Shown: positions 52,689 to 61,810, numbered from the stretch's first letter. The stretch: DNA of 64,000 nucleotides from Herbiconiux sp. (GCF_023264855.1 NZ_JAHFUW010000001.1:1-64000); one strand, 5' to 3'. A program made the numbers and translations. The notes: generated by a model not told the origin, from the sequence alone.

Positions 52689-53207
52689 TCAGCCCCGCAC
52701 GTCGTGCAGGTGATGCACCGGGTCGTGGATGAAGTACCGCGCGAGCGTGTCGACCGTGAAGGCCGAGCCGTCACCGCGGAACCCGCGTCGCTCCCAGGCG
52801 TCGGCCGGCACCTGCTCGAGGGCTCTGGCGAGCACCTCGGCCGCCTCGGTGAGCTCGGCGGAGACCGTCGCCGGATCCTGTTCGTTGTAGCGCTCGACGA
52901 GCGCGGTCTCGTCCTGGTCCCAGTTGGGGAAGGCCGGGTCGTCCTGCTCCAGCATCAGCCCGAAGCGCACCCGGAAGATCCGGAACACGTCTCGCACGTG
53001 CGCCCCGTACTCCAGGGCCGACCAGGTCGACGGATCGGGCCGCACGGCCACATCCGCTCGCCCGAGCACGGCCGGCCACGCGGCGGCGTTCTCCCGCAGC
53101 ATCCCGGGCACCGCGGAGGCCGGCGTGGTCGAGGAGTCGAAGCCGCACTCCGGGCACTCGCGCTCGAGCACCCACGTCCAGTTCTTGGTGTCGGGAACGA
53201 TGCTCAT
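52689..53207 (-). CDS. DinB-family protein
   Basis: 172 residues, four-helix DinB fold with probable metal His residues in YGAHVRDVF and FIHDPVHHLHDV. The N-terminus WTWVLERECPECGFDSST carries a CPECG pair of cysteines that could bind zinc. Relatives are thiol (mycothiol or bacillithiol) S-transferases or unknown. The ATG lies 6 nt after TAGGGT, likely leaderless. No functional link to the flanking nucleoside genes is apparent. Confidence 0.82.
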   Translation of the reverse strand: MSIVPDTKNWTWVLERECPECGFDSSTTPASAVPGMLRENAAAWPAVLGRADVAVRPDPSTWSALEYGAHVRDVFRIFRVRFGLMLEQDDPAFPNWDQDETALVERYNEQDPATVSAELTEAAEVLARALEQVPADAWERRGFRGDGSAFTVDTLARYFIHDPVHHLHDVRG

Positions 53208-53213
53208 GCCTCA

Positions 53214-53219
53214 ACCCTA
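53214..53219 (-). promoter_or_regulatory. -10 box for leaderless DinB gene
   Basis: TAGGGT on the minus strand, 6 nt before ATG. Confidence 0.5.
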
Positions 53220-53289
53220 GAGACGCGCTGCGCGACCCCTCCACCGCATTCCGGTCACGCTCCCCCCACTTCCTGCCACCCTTCGCGGG

Positions 53290-54582
53290 TCAGGAGATGC
53301 GTTCGGCCACCAGGGGGGCCTGGGCGACGTAGTCGGCGGCAACGCCGATGGCGTAGGCGCCCTCGAGCGACTCGAGCGCGCGCTCGAAGCGCGCGGGCTC
53401 GTCGCCCGACAGGGTGAACAGGGGCTGGCCTTCCACCACGGTGTCGCCGGGCTTCGCAAGCAGGTCGATGCCCGCCGCGTGCTGCACGGCGTCGGTCGCA
53501 CGGGCCCGGCCGGCGCCGAGGCGCCAGGCCGCGATGCCGAAGGCGAGTGCGTCCTGACGCAGCAGCACGCCCGACGAGGGGGCGAGCACCGTATGCGTCT
53601 CGCGCGCCACCGGCAGCGCAGCCTCCGGGTCGCCGCCCTGGGCCCGGATGACGCGGTTCCAGCTGTCCATCGCGCGTCCGTCTTTCAGCGCCTCCGCCAC
53701 ATCGGCGTCGGGTTGGCCGGCCAGCCGCAGCATCTCCTGGGCGAGCGCGATCGTCAGTTCGACGACATCCGCCGGCCCACCGCCGGCGAGCACCTCCACC
53801 GACTCCCGCACCTCGTTGGCGTTGCCGATCGCGAGTCCCAGAGGCACGTTCATGTTCGTCAGCAGCGCGGTCGTCTGCACGCCGGCGTCGTTGCCGAGGT
53901 CGACCATGGTCTGAGCGAGCTCGCGTGAGAGATCGATGTCCTGCATGAAGGCGCCCGAGCCGAATTTCACGTCGAGCACCAGCGAATCGGTGCCCTCGGC
54001 GATCTTCTTCGACATGATCGACGAGGCGATCAGCGGGATGGCCTCCACCGTGCCGGTGATGTCGCGCAGGGCGTAAAGCTTCTTGTCGGCCGGCGCGAGG
54101 CCCGATCCGGCCGCGCAGATCACCCCGCCCACGGTGCGCAGCTGCTCGAACATCTCCTCGTTCGACAGCGACGCGCGCCAGCCCGGGATCGACTCCAGCT
54201 TGTCGAGCGTGCCGCCCGTGTGCCCGAGTCCGCGACCCGAGAGCTGCGGCACGGCCACACCGAACGACGCCACCAGCGGCATCAACGGCAGGGTGATCTT
54301 GTCGCCCACCCCGCCGGTGGAGTGCTTGTCGACGGTCGGCTTGCCGAGCCCCGAGAAATCCATCCGTTCGCCCGAGGCGATCATCGCCAGCGTCAGATCG
54401 CGGATCTCCTGCCGCGCCATCCCGTTCAGCACGATCGCCATCGCCAGCGCCGACATCTGCTCGTCGGCCACGTACCCGCGCGTGTACGCGTCGATCAGCC
54501 AGTCGATCTGCGGAGTCGTCAGCGTGCCCTTGTCGCGCTTGGTGCGGATGAGGTCGATGACGTCGAAGTTCTCGGTGGCCAT
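53290..54582 (-). CDS. deoA: Thymidine phosphorylase
   Basis: 430 residues: FDVIDLIRTKRDKGTLTTPQ and IDWLIDAYTRGYVADEQMSA, then the family signature around SGRGLGHTGGTLDKLESIPG, KHSTGGVGDKITLPLMPLVA for phosphate, and KKIAEGTDSLVLDVKFGSGA. The C-terminal PYNP_C domain closes the protein (FGIAAWRLGAGRARATDAVQ). It phosphorolyses thymidine/uridine-type nucleosides. It is last in the operon with the nucleoside ABC transporter and cdd, 35 bases after cdd. Confidence 0.95.
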   Translation of the reverse strand: MATENFDVIDLIRTKRDKGTLTTPQIDWLIDAYTRGYVADEQMSALAMAIVLNGMARQEIRDLTLAMIASGERMDFSGLGKPTVDKHSTGGVGDKITLPLMPLVASFGVAVPQLSGRGLGHTGGTLDKLESIPGWRASLSNEEMFEQLRTVGGVICAAGSGLAPADKKLYALRDITGTVEAIPLIASSIMSKKIAEGTDSLVLDVKFGSGAFMQDIDLSRELAQTMVDLGNDAGVQTTALLTNMNVPLGLAIGNANEVRESVEVLAGGGPADVVELTIALAQEMLRLAGQPDADVAEALKDGRAMDSWNRVIRAQGGDPEAALPVARETHTVLAPSSGVLLRQDALAFGIAAWRLGAGRARATDAVQHAAGIDLLAKPGDTVVEGQPLFTLSGDEPARFERALESLEGAYAIGVAADYVAQAPLVAERIS

Positions 54583-54617
54583 GCGGGTGGTTCCTAACTG
54601 TGTATCCGGTGATCGGG

Positions 54618-55040
54618 CTATTCGGCGTTCGACGACGCCTTGTACTCCACGAGGGTGCGGGGGCCGAAGGCATCCGGGATCACCTCGTCGATCGTCTTGA
54701 TGCCCGACACCGTCTCCAGCAGCATCCCCTCGGCGGAGTGCTCGAAGAGCAGCTGCCGGCAGCGCCCGCACGGCATCAGCGCGTTGCCGTGACCGTCGAC
54801 GCAGGTGAAGGCCACGAGCTTGCCACCCCCGGTCATGTGCAGCGACGACACCAGCGCGCACTCGGCGCACAGCGTCAGCCCGTAGGAGGCGTTCTCGACG
54901 TTGCAGCCCGAGATCACCCGCCCGTCGTCGACGATCGCGGCCACGCCCACGGGGAACTTGGAGTACGGCACATAGGCCTTCTCCATCGCCTCGAGGGCGG
55001 TGGCGCGCAGGGCGTCCCAATCGATGTCAGAAGAACTCAT
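54618..55040 (-). CDS. cdd: Cytidine deaminase
   Basis: 140 residues from ATG (55040) with a GGAGG Shine-Dalgarno. Tetrameric CDA type: AYVPYSKFPVGVAAIVDDGR, GCNVENASYGLTLCAECALV (the C-A-E catalytic segment) and MPCGRCRQLLFEH with the two zinc cysteines. It turns cytidine into uridine, which DeoA or the hydrolase can then process. It begins nine bases after the permease stop. A TTG one codon earlier is less likely. Confidence 0.95.
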   Translation of the reverse strand: MSSSDIDWDALRATALEAMEKAYVPYSKFPVGVAAIVDDGRVISGCNVENASYGLTLCAECALVSSLHMTGGGKLVAFTCVDGHGNALMPCGRCRQLLFEHSAEGMLLETVSGIKTIDEVIPDAFGPRTLVEYKASSNAE

Positions 55041-55049
55041 CAAGACCTC

Positions 55050-56384
55050 CTAGGCACTGACATACGGTTTACCGGCGGCCGCGGGGCCCCTCACCCGCCC
55101 GACGAGTCCGGCGACGGCGAAGATGGTCACGACGTACGGCAGCATCAGCAGGAACTCCGACGGCACCGGCGACCCGATCACACCCAGCACGTACTGCATG
55201 TTCGTGGCGAACCCGAACAGCAGCGCGGCGAGCGTGGCCCGGATCGGGTCCCACCGCCCGAAGATCACCGCAGCCAGGGCGATATAACCCGCACCGGCCG
55301 TCATCTCCTTCTGGAACGATCCCACCGAGCCGAGCGTGAAGTACGCCCCACCGAGACCGGCGATCGCACCCGCGAGCGACACGTTCCAGAACCGGGTCAG
55401 GTTCACTTTGATGCCCACGGTGTCGGCGGCTTGCGGATGCTCGCCCACGGCCCGCACGCGCAGACCCCACTTGGTCTTGAACAGGGCGAAGAACACCACG
55501 GCCACCGCGATGTACATCAGGTACACGATCAGCGTCTGCCGGAACAGCGTGGGCCCGATGATCGGGATCTCCGAGAGCAGCGGGATCGGCACCGCCTGGA
55601 ACCGCGGCGGCGAGTTCAGCAGCGTGGGGTCGGCGGTCAGCACCTGCGAGTACAGGAACGAGGTCAGCCCGGTGACGAGCACGTTCAGCACCACACCGAC
55701 GATGACCTGGTCGACGAGGTACTTGATCGAGAACGCGGCGAGCACGAACGACACCAGGGTGCCGGCGATGACGGCGCCGACCAGTCCCACATAGGGATTG
55801 CCCGTGACGGAGGCGACGACCGCGGAGACGAAGGCGCCGGCGAGCAGCTGCCCCTCGATCGCGACGTTGACCACGCCGACCCGCTCCGAGATCACGCCTC
55901 CCAGAGCACCGAAGATCAGCGGCACCGACAGCGAGACCGTGCCGATCAGCAGGCCCGGGATCGGAATCGTCTGACCGGCCGAGGCCCAGGTCAGGAAGCC
56001 GATCAGGAAGATCACCGCGAACACGGCCATCACCCACAGCCGCACCTTGCGCGACGAGGCCACGAGCCAGGCCGAGTACACGGCCAGCAGCACGAGCAGG
56101 ACCGCCACGACGACGCCAGTGGGGCGCGTCGGCAGCACCACGGCGGGCAGCTGGATCAGGTCGACGTCGGTCGACAGCCGGAACGTCGAATCGCCGTCGC
56201 GGCCGAACACCACGAACAGGATGATCGACACCAGCGCGAAGATGCCGAACGCGATCGGCGCCTTCCAGCTCTTCACCAGCACCACGGCCGGAGCCGAGGG
56301 AGCGGAGTCGGGGTGGTTGTGCTCGGTGGGCGGCACACCGCCACCGGGGGCGAGGTTGCTTCGGGTGGGGACGGACTCGCTCAT
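55050..56384 (-). CDS. Nucleoside ABC transporter permease 2
   Basis: 444 residues, BPD_transp_2 family with about nine to ten helices. An N-terminal Pro/Ser-rich tail is followed by APIAFGIFALVSIILFVVFG, then SVPLIFGALGGVISERVGVV, NVAIEGQLLAGAFVSAVVAS, LGGAYFTLGSVGSFQKEMTA and AGAGYIALAAVIFGRWDPI. NVAIEGQ-type motifs are typical of BMP/nucleoside import permeases (YufQ/NupQ-like). The start overlaps the stop of permease 1 (ATGA). Confidence 0.92.
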   Translation of the reverse strand: MSESVPTRSNLAPGGGVPPTEHNHPDSAPSAPAVVLVKSWKAPIAFGIFALVSIILFVVFGRDGDSTFRLSTDVDLIQLPAVVLPTRPTGVVVAVLLVLLAVYSAWLVASSRKVRLWVMAVFAVIFLIGFLTWASAGQTIPIPGLLIGTVSLSVPLIFGALGGVISERVGVVNVAIEGQLLAGAFVSAVVASVTGNPYVGLVGAVIAGTLVSFVLAAFSIKYLVDQVIVGVVLNVLVTGLTSFLYSQVLTADPTLLNSPPRFQAVPIPLLSEIPIIGPTLFRQTLIVYLMYIAVAVVFFALFKTKWGLRVRAVGEHPQAADTVGIKVNLTRFWNVSLAGAIAGLGGAYFTLGSVGSFQKEMTAGAGYIALAAVIFGRWDPIRATLAALLFGFATNMQYVLGVIGSPVPSEFLLMLPYVVTIFAVAGLVGRVRGPAAAGKPYVSA

Positions 56385-57682
56385 TTCGCGATCACCGCTT
56401 CCTGCGTCGGCGCGATGGGCGTTTTGCGCGCCTTGGGCTTCTTGGGTTTCGACGGATCCGGCAGCCGGAACACGGTGCGGATCAGCGGCGGTGCCGCGAT
56501 GAACAGCACGATCAGCGACTGCACGACGAGCACGATGTCGATCGGGATGCCCTGCGAGGCCTGCATCGCGAATCCGCCGGCCTTGAACGCGCCGAACAGG
56601 ATGCCGGCGACGAAGATTCCCCACGGCTTGGACCGGCCGAGCAGCGCCACGGTGATCGCATCGAACCCGATTCCCGCATCCAGCCCCGAGCTGAAGCCCG
56701 ACGACAGCGGGCCGAGCACCTGCGAGACACCCGCGAGGCCCACCAGGGCGCCGGAGATGACCATGGCGTAGACGTACATGTTCTTCACGTTGATGCCGGC
56801 GACCCGGGCCGCGTTGGGGTTGATGCCCACCGCGCGGAACTTGAAGCCCAGGGCGGAGCGGTTCAGCAGCCACCACACGAAGAACGTCGCGGCGATCACC
56901 AGGATGAACCCGAAGTTCAGGTTGAACTGCGGCCCCAGGATCTGCGGGAACACGGCCGAGGCGTCCAGCGGCGGCGACTTCGGGTTGTTCGACCCCGGCG
57001 CCTGCAGGATGGGCGTGCGCAGCAGGTAGGAGATCAGGTAGAACGCCACGTAGTTGAGCATGATCGTGACGATCACCTCGTGCGCGCCGGTACGGGCCTT
57101 CAGCAGACCCGCCAGACCGCCCCAGATACCGCCGCCGATCAGGCCCGCGAGCACGGCGACGACCATGTGCAGACCGGGCGGGAGGTGGAAGGTGAACGCC
57201 ACCCAGCCGGCGCAGGCCGCGGCGATCAGCATCTGGCCGCGGCCACCGATGTTGAACATGCCCACCCGGAACGCCAGTCCCACACCCAGGCCCGCGGTGA
57301 TCAGCGGAGTAGCGAAGGTGAGCGTCTCGGTGATCGGCTTGATCTGCTGGATGAAGTCGTCGCGCTTGGGGTTGAAGATCGCCCCCTGGAACAGCGAGAC
57401 GTAGGCGCCGGAGACGGCCTTCCAGATCTCGGCGAAGGTGTCGCCGGGCCGGGCGAAGAAGTACACCGAGGCCTTCTGCACGTTCTCGTCGGTCACGGCG
57501 ATCAGGATGCCGCCGACGATCATCGCGAGCACCACGGCGAGGATCGAGATCATCACCGAGCCGCCGATGATCTCGTTGAACGTCTGCCGCCACCGCGACG
57601 GCGGCTCCACCGCCGGTGCGGCGGACGGCGCCGGTGATCCGGACGCCCCCGGGGCGGCCGGTGTGATCGTGGTGTCGCTCAC
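56381..57682 (-). CDS. Nucleoside ABC transporter permease 1
   Basis: 433 residues, paired with permease 2: GGSVMISILAVVLAMIVGGI, ATPLITAGLGVGLAFRVGMF, NIGGRGQMLIAAACAGWVAF, TGAHEVIVTIMLNYVAFYLI, INPNAARVAGINVKNMYVYA and GIGFDAITVALLGRSKPWGI. N-I-G-x-x-G-Q is the counterpart of the NVAIEGQ motif. It forms the heteromeric channel with permease 2 (YufP/NupP-like). Start overlaps the ATPase stop (ATGA). Confidence 0.92.
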   Translation of the reverse strand: MSDTTITPAAPGASGSPAPSAAPAVEPPSRWRQTFNEIIGGSVMISILAVVLAMIVGGILIAVTDENVQKASVYFFARPGDTFAEIWKAVSGAYVSLFQGAIFNPKRDDFIQQIKPITETLTFATPLITAGLGVGLAFRVGMFNIGGRGQMLIAAACAGWVAFTFHLPPGLHMVVAVLAGLIGGGIWGGLAGLLKARTGAHEVIVTIMLNYVAFYLISYLLRTPILQAPGSNNPKSPPLDASAVFPQILGPQFNLNFGFILVIAATFFVWWLLNRSALGFKFRAVGINPNAARVAGINVKNMYVYAMVISGALVGLAGVSQVLGPLSSGFSSGLDAGIGFDAITVALLGRSKPWGIFVAGILFGAFKAGGFAMQASQGIPIDIVLVVQSLIVLFIAAPPLIRTVFRLPDPSKPKKPKARKTPIAPTQEAVIAK

Positions 57683-59238
57683 GCGATGATTCCTTCCGTG
57701 TCGGCGGGGGCGGCCGGATCCGCAGGCAGCACGGCCGGCGGCGGCACCTCCCCGGCCATCATGAGTCCGAGCACGTCGCGGGGCGTGTTGCCCGGCACGA
57801 TGCCGACGATCGTTCCCCGATACATCACGGCGATCCGGTCGGCGAGCGCGACGACCTCGTCGAGCTCGGTCGACACCACGATCACCGGCACGCCCTCGTC
57901 GCGCGTGGCGACGATGCGCTTGTGCACGAACTCGATCGAGCCCACGTCGATACCGCGGGTCGGCTGCGCCGCCACGAACAACCGCAGCGTGCGGCTCAGC
58001 TCGCGCGCGAGCACAACTTTCTGCTGGTTACCGCCCGACAGGCGCCCGACCTGGGTCTGGATGCCCTGCGAGCGCACGTCGAACTCCTTCGACTTCTCCT
58101 CGGCGAAGGTGTTCAGGTGGGTGAGCTGCAGCGAACCGCGCTTGACGAACGGCTCGCCGTCGGAACGGTCGAGCATCAGGTTCTCGGCGATGGTGAACTC
58201 GCCCACCAGGCCGTCCTCCTTGCGGTCTTCGGGCACGAAGCCGACCCCGGCATCCAGCACCTTCCGCACCGACATCCCCCGTAACGAGTGGCCGTCGAGG
58301 GTCACCTCGCCGGTGACCCGCTCCTGCAGCCCGAGGAGCGCTTCGGTGAGCTCCGTCTGGCCGTTGCCCTGAACGCCCGCGATCGCGACGATCTCGCCCG
58401 CCTTCACGTCGAACGACACGTCGTCGACGACGACCTGGCCGCGCGGATCGATCACCGAGAGGTTCGACACCACCAGAGCGGCCGCCCCCGGGCGAGCCGG
58501 CTCCTTCTGCACGGTCAGCTCGACCGCGCGCCCCACCATCAGCGAGGCCAGCTCCGCGTTGGTCGCGGTGGGTGAAGCCTCGCCCACGACCTTACCGAGG
58601 CGGATGACGGTGATGCGGTCGGCGACCTCGCGCACCTCCCGCAGTTTGTGCGTGATGAACACGATCGACGTGCCGCTCGCTTTGAGCTGGCGCATGATGC
58701 CCATCAGCTCGTCGGTCTCCTGCGGCGTCAGCACCGCGGTCGGCTCGTCGAACACGAGCACCTTCGCATCGCGCGACAGGGCCTTGATGATCTCGACCCG
58801 CTGCTGAACACCCACGGGCAGATCTTCGACGAGCGCATCCGGATCGACGTCGAAGCCGAACTGCTCGCTGATCTCGCGCACCCGCTTGCGCGCGGCGCCC
58901 AGGTCGAGGCGGCCGGCGAACCCGGTCTGCTCGTGGCCCAGCATCACGTTCTCGGCGACGGTGAACACCGGGATCAGCATGAAGTGCTGGTGCACCATCC
59001 CGATTCCCGCGTTCATGGCGTCGCCTGGGCCGGCGAAGTGCTGGACAGCGTCGTCGAGCACGATCTCGCCCTCATCGGCCTGGTAGAGGCCGTACAGCAC
59101 GTTCATCAGGGTGGACTTGCCGGCGCCGTTCTCGCCCAGAAGGCAGTGGATCTCGCCCGGCTCGACCGTCAGGTCGATGTGGTCGTTCGCGGTGAGGGCA
59201 CCGAATCGTTTCGTGATGCCCCGGAGTTCGAGCTTCAT
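57679..59238 (-). CDS. Nucleoside ABC transporter ATP-binding protein
   Basis: 519 residues, two NBDs: [75 protein letters not shown] and, in the second half, [60 protein letters not shown]. The AAQPTRG variant is usual in YufO/NupO proteins. It energises import of nucleosides bound by the BMP lipoproteins. The ATG is 6 nt after TAGATT, giving it a promoter of its own behind the attenuator. Confidence 0.94.
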   Translation of the reverse strand: MKLELRGITKRFGALTANDHIDLTVEPGEIHCLLGENGAGKSTLMNVLYGLYQADEGEIVLDDAVQHFAGPGDAMNAGIGMVHQHFMLIPVFTVAENVMLGHEQTGFAGRLDLGAARKRVREISEQFGFDVDPDALVEDLPVGVQQRVEIIKALSRDAKVLVFDEPTAVLTPQETDELMGIMRQLKASGTSIVFITHKLREVREVADRITVIRLGKVVGEASPTATNAELASLMVGRAVELTVQKEPARPGAAALVVSNLSVIDPRGQVVVDDVSFDVKAGEIVAIAGVQGNGQTELTEALLGLQERVTGEVTLDGHSLRGMSVRKVLDAGVGFVPEDRKEDGLVGEFTIAENLMLDRSDGEPFVKRGSLQLTHLNTFAEEKSKEFDVRSQGIQTQVGRLSGGNQQKVVLARELSRTLRLFVAAQPTRGIDVGSIEFVHKRIVATRDEGVPVIVVSTELDEVVALADRIAVMYRGTIVGIVPGNTPRDVLGLMMAGEVPPPAVLPADPAAPADTEGIIA

Positions 59239-59244
59239 AGAGTC

Positions 59245-59250
59245 AATCTA
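59245..59250 (-). promoter_or_regulatory. -10 box for leaderless nucleoside transporter operon
   Basis: TAGATT on the minus strand, 6 nt before the ATPase ATG. Confidence 0.5.
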
Positions 59251-59312
59251 CCTACTCCCCGTCATGCTGCCGGTACGTCCGGCAGGGCTGGATACGTCCA
59301 TTAAGTGAAAGA

Positions 59313-59347
59313 GGTCGGGGGAACCAGCAGCGCTGGTCCCCCCGACC
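59313..59347 (-). terminator. Stem-loop after BMP lipoprotein 1
   Basis: 15-bp stem with one mismatch (59313-59327 with 59333-59347), loop cagcg, followed on the minus strand by TCTTTC. Placed between the lipoprotein gene and the ATPase gene, it should cut most read-through and raise lipoprotein over transporter expression. Confidence 0.75.
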
Positions 59348-59374
59348 GATCCGCGTTCCGTGGAACGCGAGGTG

Positions 59375-60457
59375 TTACGGGGTGCTGGGCGACTCGACCT
59401 CGATCGAGCCGTCGATGATGCCGGCCTGGATCTTGTCCAGCTCACCCTGCAGGTCGGGCGAGACCTTCGACTCGAAGTCGTGGAACGGGGCGATGCCCAC
59501 GCCCTCGTTCTCGAGCGTTCCGACGAACGGGGTCGCGTCGAAGTTGCCCGCGGCGGCGGTGTCGACCACGTCGACCACACCGGCCTTGACGCCCTTCATG
59601 ACCGAGGTCAGGAAGAGGCTGGACAGGTCGGGAGCGGTCTCGTAGTTGTCCGAGTCGACGCCGATCAGGGCGATCTCCTTGCCGGAGTCCTTGATGGCCT
59701 CACCGGCGGAGAGGAAGATCGGTCCACCGACGGGGAGGATGACGTCGGCGCCCTGGTCGATCAGACCCTGGGCCGCGGTCTTGGCCTCGACACCGGCGGC
59801 GAAGCCTCCGGTGAACGAACCGGTCTGGCCCGCGACGTCCCAGCCGATGGCCTTGACGTTGGTGCCCTTCTGGGTGTTGTAGTAGTTCACACCGTCGACG
59901 TAGCCGTCCATGAAGATGGTGACCGAGGGGATCTGCATGCCGCCGAAGGTGCCGACGGTGCCGGTCTTGGAGTAGCTGGCAGCGGCGTAGCCGGCCAGGA
60001 ACGCGGCCTGGGCGGTGTCGAAGACGATCGGCTTGACGTTGTCGGCCTCGATCGAGGAGTCGTCGATGATCGAGAACTCGACGTCGGGGTTCGCCTCGGC
60101 GGCGGCCTTGGTGGCGTCGGCCAGCAGGAAGCCGACCGAGACGATCAGGTTGCAGTCCTGCGAGATCAGGTTGTCGATGTTCGGGCCGAAGTCGGTGTCG
60201 GCCGCCGACTCGACGGTGATGGGCTCGACGCCGAGCTTGTCCGCCGCCTCGGTGAGGCCCTCGAAGCCGGCCTCGTTGAACGACTTGTCATCGAATCCAC
60301 CGGAGTCCGAGACCATGCAGGGGATGAAGTCGCTCGCGGTGTCGCCGCCGCTGGTGGATGCGGTGTCCGACGGCGCGGATGCGCATCCGGCCAGAAGAGC
60401 TGCCACACCCAGGGTGGCGAAGCCGGCCACGCTGGCCCGGCGAAGGTTGATGCTCAA
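59375..60457 (-). CDS. BMP-family nucleoside-binding lipoprotein 1
   Basis: 360 residues from TTG at 60457, chosen for the TTGGAGG Shine-Dalgarno 5 bases upstream and the resulting clean signal peptide (SINLRRASVAGFATLGVAAL, lipobox LAGC). Bmp/PnrA domain: CMVSDSGGFDDKSFNEAGFE, NLISQDCNLIVSVGFLLADA, IVFDTAQAAFLAGYAAASYS, GTFGGMQIPSVTIFMDGYVD, VILPVGGPIFLSAGEAIKDS and DSDNYETAPDLSSLFLTSVM. It delivers nucleosides to the adjacent ABC transporter. Confidence 0.93.
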   Translation of the reverse strand: MSINLRRASVAGFATLGVAALLAGCASAPSDTASTSGGDTASDFIPCMVSDSGGFDDKSFNEAGFEGLTEAADKLGVEPITVESAADTDFGPNIDNLISQDCNLIVSVGFLLADATKAAAEANPDVEFSIIDDSSIEADNVKPIVFDTAQAAFLAGYAAASYSKTGTVGTFGGMQIPSVTIFMDGYVDGVNYYNTQKGTNVKAIGWDVAGQTGSFTGGFAAGVEAKTAAQGLIDQGADVILPVGGPIFLSAGEAIKDSGKEIALIGVDSDNYETAPDLSSLFLTSVMKGVKAGVVDVVDTAAAGNFDATPFVGTLENEGVGIAPFHDFESKVSPDLQGELDKIQAGIIDGSIEVESPSTP

Positions 60458-60685
60458 GATGTCCTCCAAGATGCTGCCCTGCAAGGTGCGCAGGGGCTGT
60501 GTGGGAGTCCACGTTACCGAATGTGACGCCCCGCGAAAGAGGGGAGGGGGCATAGCGGCGCAAGCGTTACAAAGACGCGATCACGTCGTAATGTGCGCGA
60601 AATGTCCACGCCACCCCGGTGAAACGCGCGGGAATCCGCCGCACCCCTTCGCCACGGGCGCCCGGTTGCGGCGCCACCGCACGGA

Positions 60686-61756
60686 TCAGGGTGCGCTCGG
60701 CGACTCCACGACGACGGCGCCGGAGACGATCTGCTCCTTCAGCGCATCGATCTCGGCCGACAGCTCGGCCGGAACCGAGGAGGCGAGATCGTGGAAGGGC
60801 GCGAGCTCCACGCCGCCGTTCTCGAGGGTGCCGACGAACGGATCGGGCGAGAACGATCCCCCGATGTCGTCGCCGACGATCTGCACCACCGCGTCTCCGG
60901 TGTTCTTCATCACGCTCGTCAGCACGATCGGCTGGTACTCGGCCGGCAGCGTCTCGTAGCCGTCGTTGTCGACCCAGATGATCGACACCCCGCCCTTCTC
61001 CGCCGCCGCGGAGGCCGCACCCTGGCCCACCTGGCCGGCCACGGGCATGATGATGTCCGCGCCCTGGTCGATGAAGCCCTGGGTCACGGTCTTGCCCTTG
61101 TTGATGTCTTCGAAGTCGCCGGTGAACACGCCGTCCTGCGAGGCCTTGTCCCAGCCGAGCACCTGCACGGCGGCGCCGTGAGCCTCGTTGTACTTCGCGA
61201 CGCCGTCGACGAAGCCGTCCATGAACAGCGTGACGGGCGGCTGGTTGCCGCCGCCGAAGGTGGCCACCTTGCCGGTCTTGGAGACGCCCGCGGCGAGGTA
61301 CCCCGCGAGGTAGGAGGCCTGGGCGGTGTCGAACAGGATCGGCTTCACGTTCGCAGCGTCGACCGTCTCGTCCACGATCGCGAAGTGCGTGTCGGGATTC
61401 TTGCCCGCCTCGTCGAGGGTGGCGTCGGCCAGCTCGTAGCCCACCGTCAGCACGAAACCGCATCCGCTCTGCACGGCCTGCGCCACGTTCGGAGCCAGGT
61501 CGGTCTCCCCCGTCGACACGAGCACCTGCGCGTCGATGCCGAACTCCTTCTCGGCCGCCTGCAGCCCCTCCCAGCTGCTTTGGTTGAACGACCGGTCGTC
61601 GAGCCCACCCGAGTTCGTCACCATCCGAGCGCAGTAGTCGCTGGCGGAGTCGCTGGCAGCCCCGGTAGACCGCGGCGGCGCGTCAGCGCACCCGCTCAGC
61701 GCCACCACCAGTGCAGCAACGACGACCCCGGATGCGACAGCGACACGACTTCTCAT
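60686..61756 (-). CDS. BMP-family nucleoside-binding lipoprotein 2
   Basis: 356 residues, paralogue of the downstream lipoprotein with the same domain order: signal MRSRVAVASGVVVAALVVAL, lipobox LSGC, then MVTNSGGLDDRSFNQSSWEG, LFDTAQASYLAGYLAAGVSK, VATFGGGNQPPVTLFMDGFV, IIMPVAGQVGQGAASAAAEK, VDNDGYETLPAEYQPIVLTS. The ligand-facing residues differ (QVGQGAA versus GPIFLSA), so specificities may differ. The ATG is 6 nt after TAGACT, likely leaderless. 228 bp separate it from lipoprotein 1. Confidence 0.92.
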   Translation of the reverse strand: MRSRVAVASGVVVAALVVALSGCADAPPRSTGAASDSASDYCARMVTNSGGLDDRSFNQSSWEGLQAAEKEFGIDAQVLVSTGETDLAPNVAQAVQSGCGFVLTVGYELADATLDEAGKNPDTHFAIVDETVDAANVKPILFDTAQASYLAGYLAAGVSKTGKVATFGGGNQPPVTLFMDGFVDGVAKYNEAHGAAVQVLGWDKASQDGVFTGDFEDINKGKTVTQGFIDQGADIIMPVAGQVGQGAASAAAEKGGVSIIWVDNDGYETLPAEYQPIVLTSVMKNTGDAVVQIVGDDIGGSFSPDPFVGTLENGGVELAPFHDLASSVPAELSAEIDALKEQIVSGAVVVESPSAP

Positions 61757-61762
61757 AGGAGA

Positions 61763-61768
61763 AGTCTA
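61763..61768 (-). promoter_or_regulatory. -10 box for leaderless BMP lipoprotein 2
   Basis: TAGACT on the minus strand, 6 nt before ATG. Confidence 0.55.
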
Positions 61769-61810
61769 GGGACAGGGGTAGTCACGGTGGCGGTTGTTCG
61801 TGGGTGACCT

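Noticed and set aside
55040-55050. Riboswitch or leader upstream of cdd
   Set aside because: Only nine bases separate cdd from the permease stop, filled by its Shine-Dalgarno.
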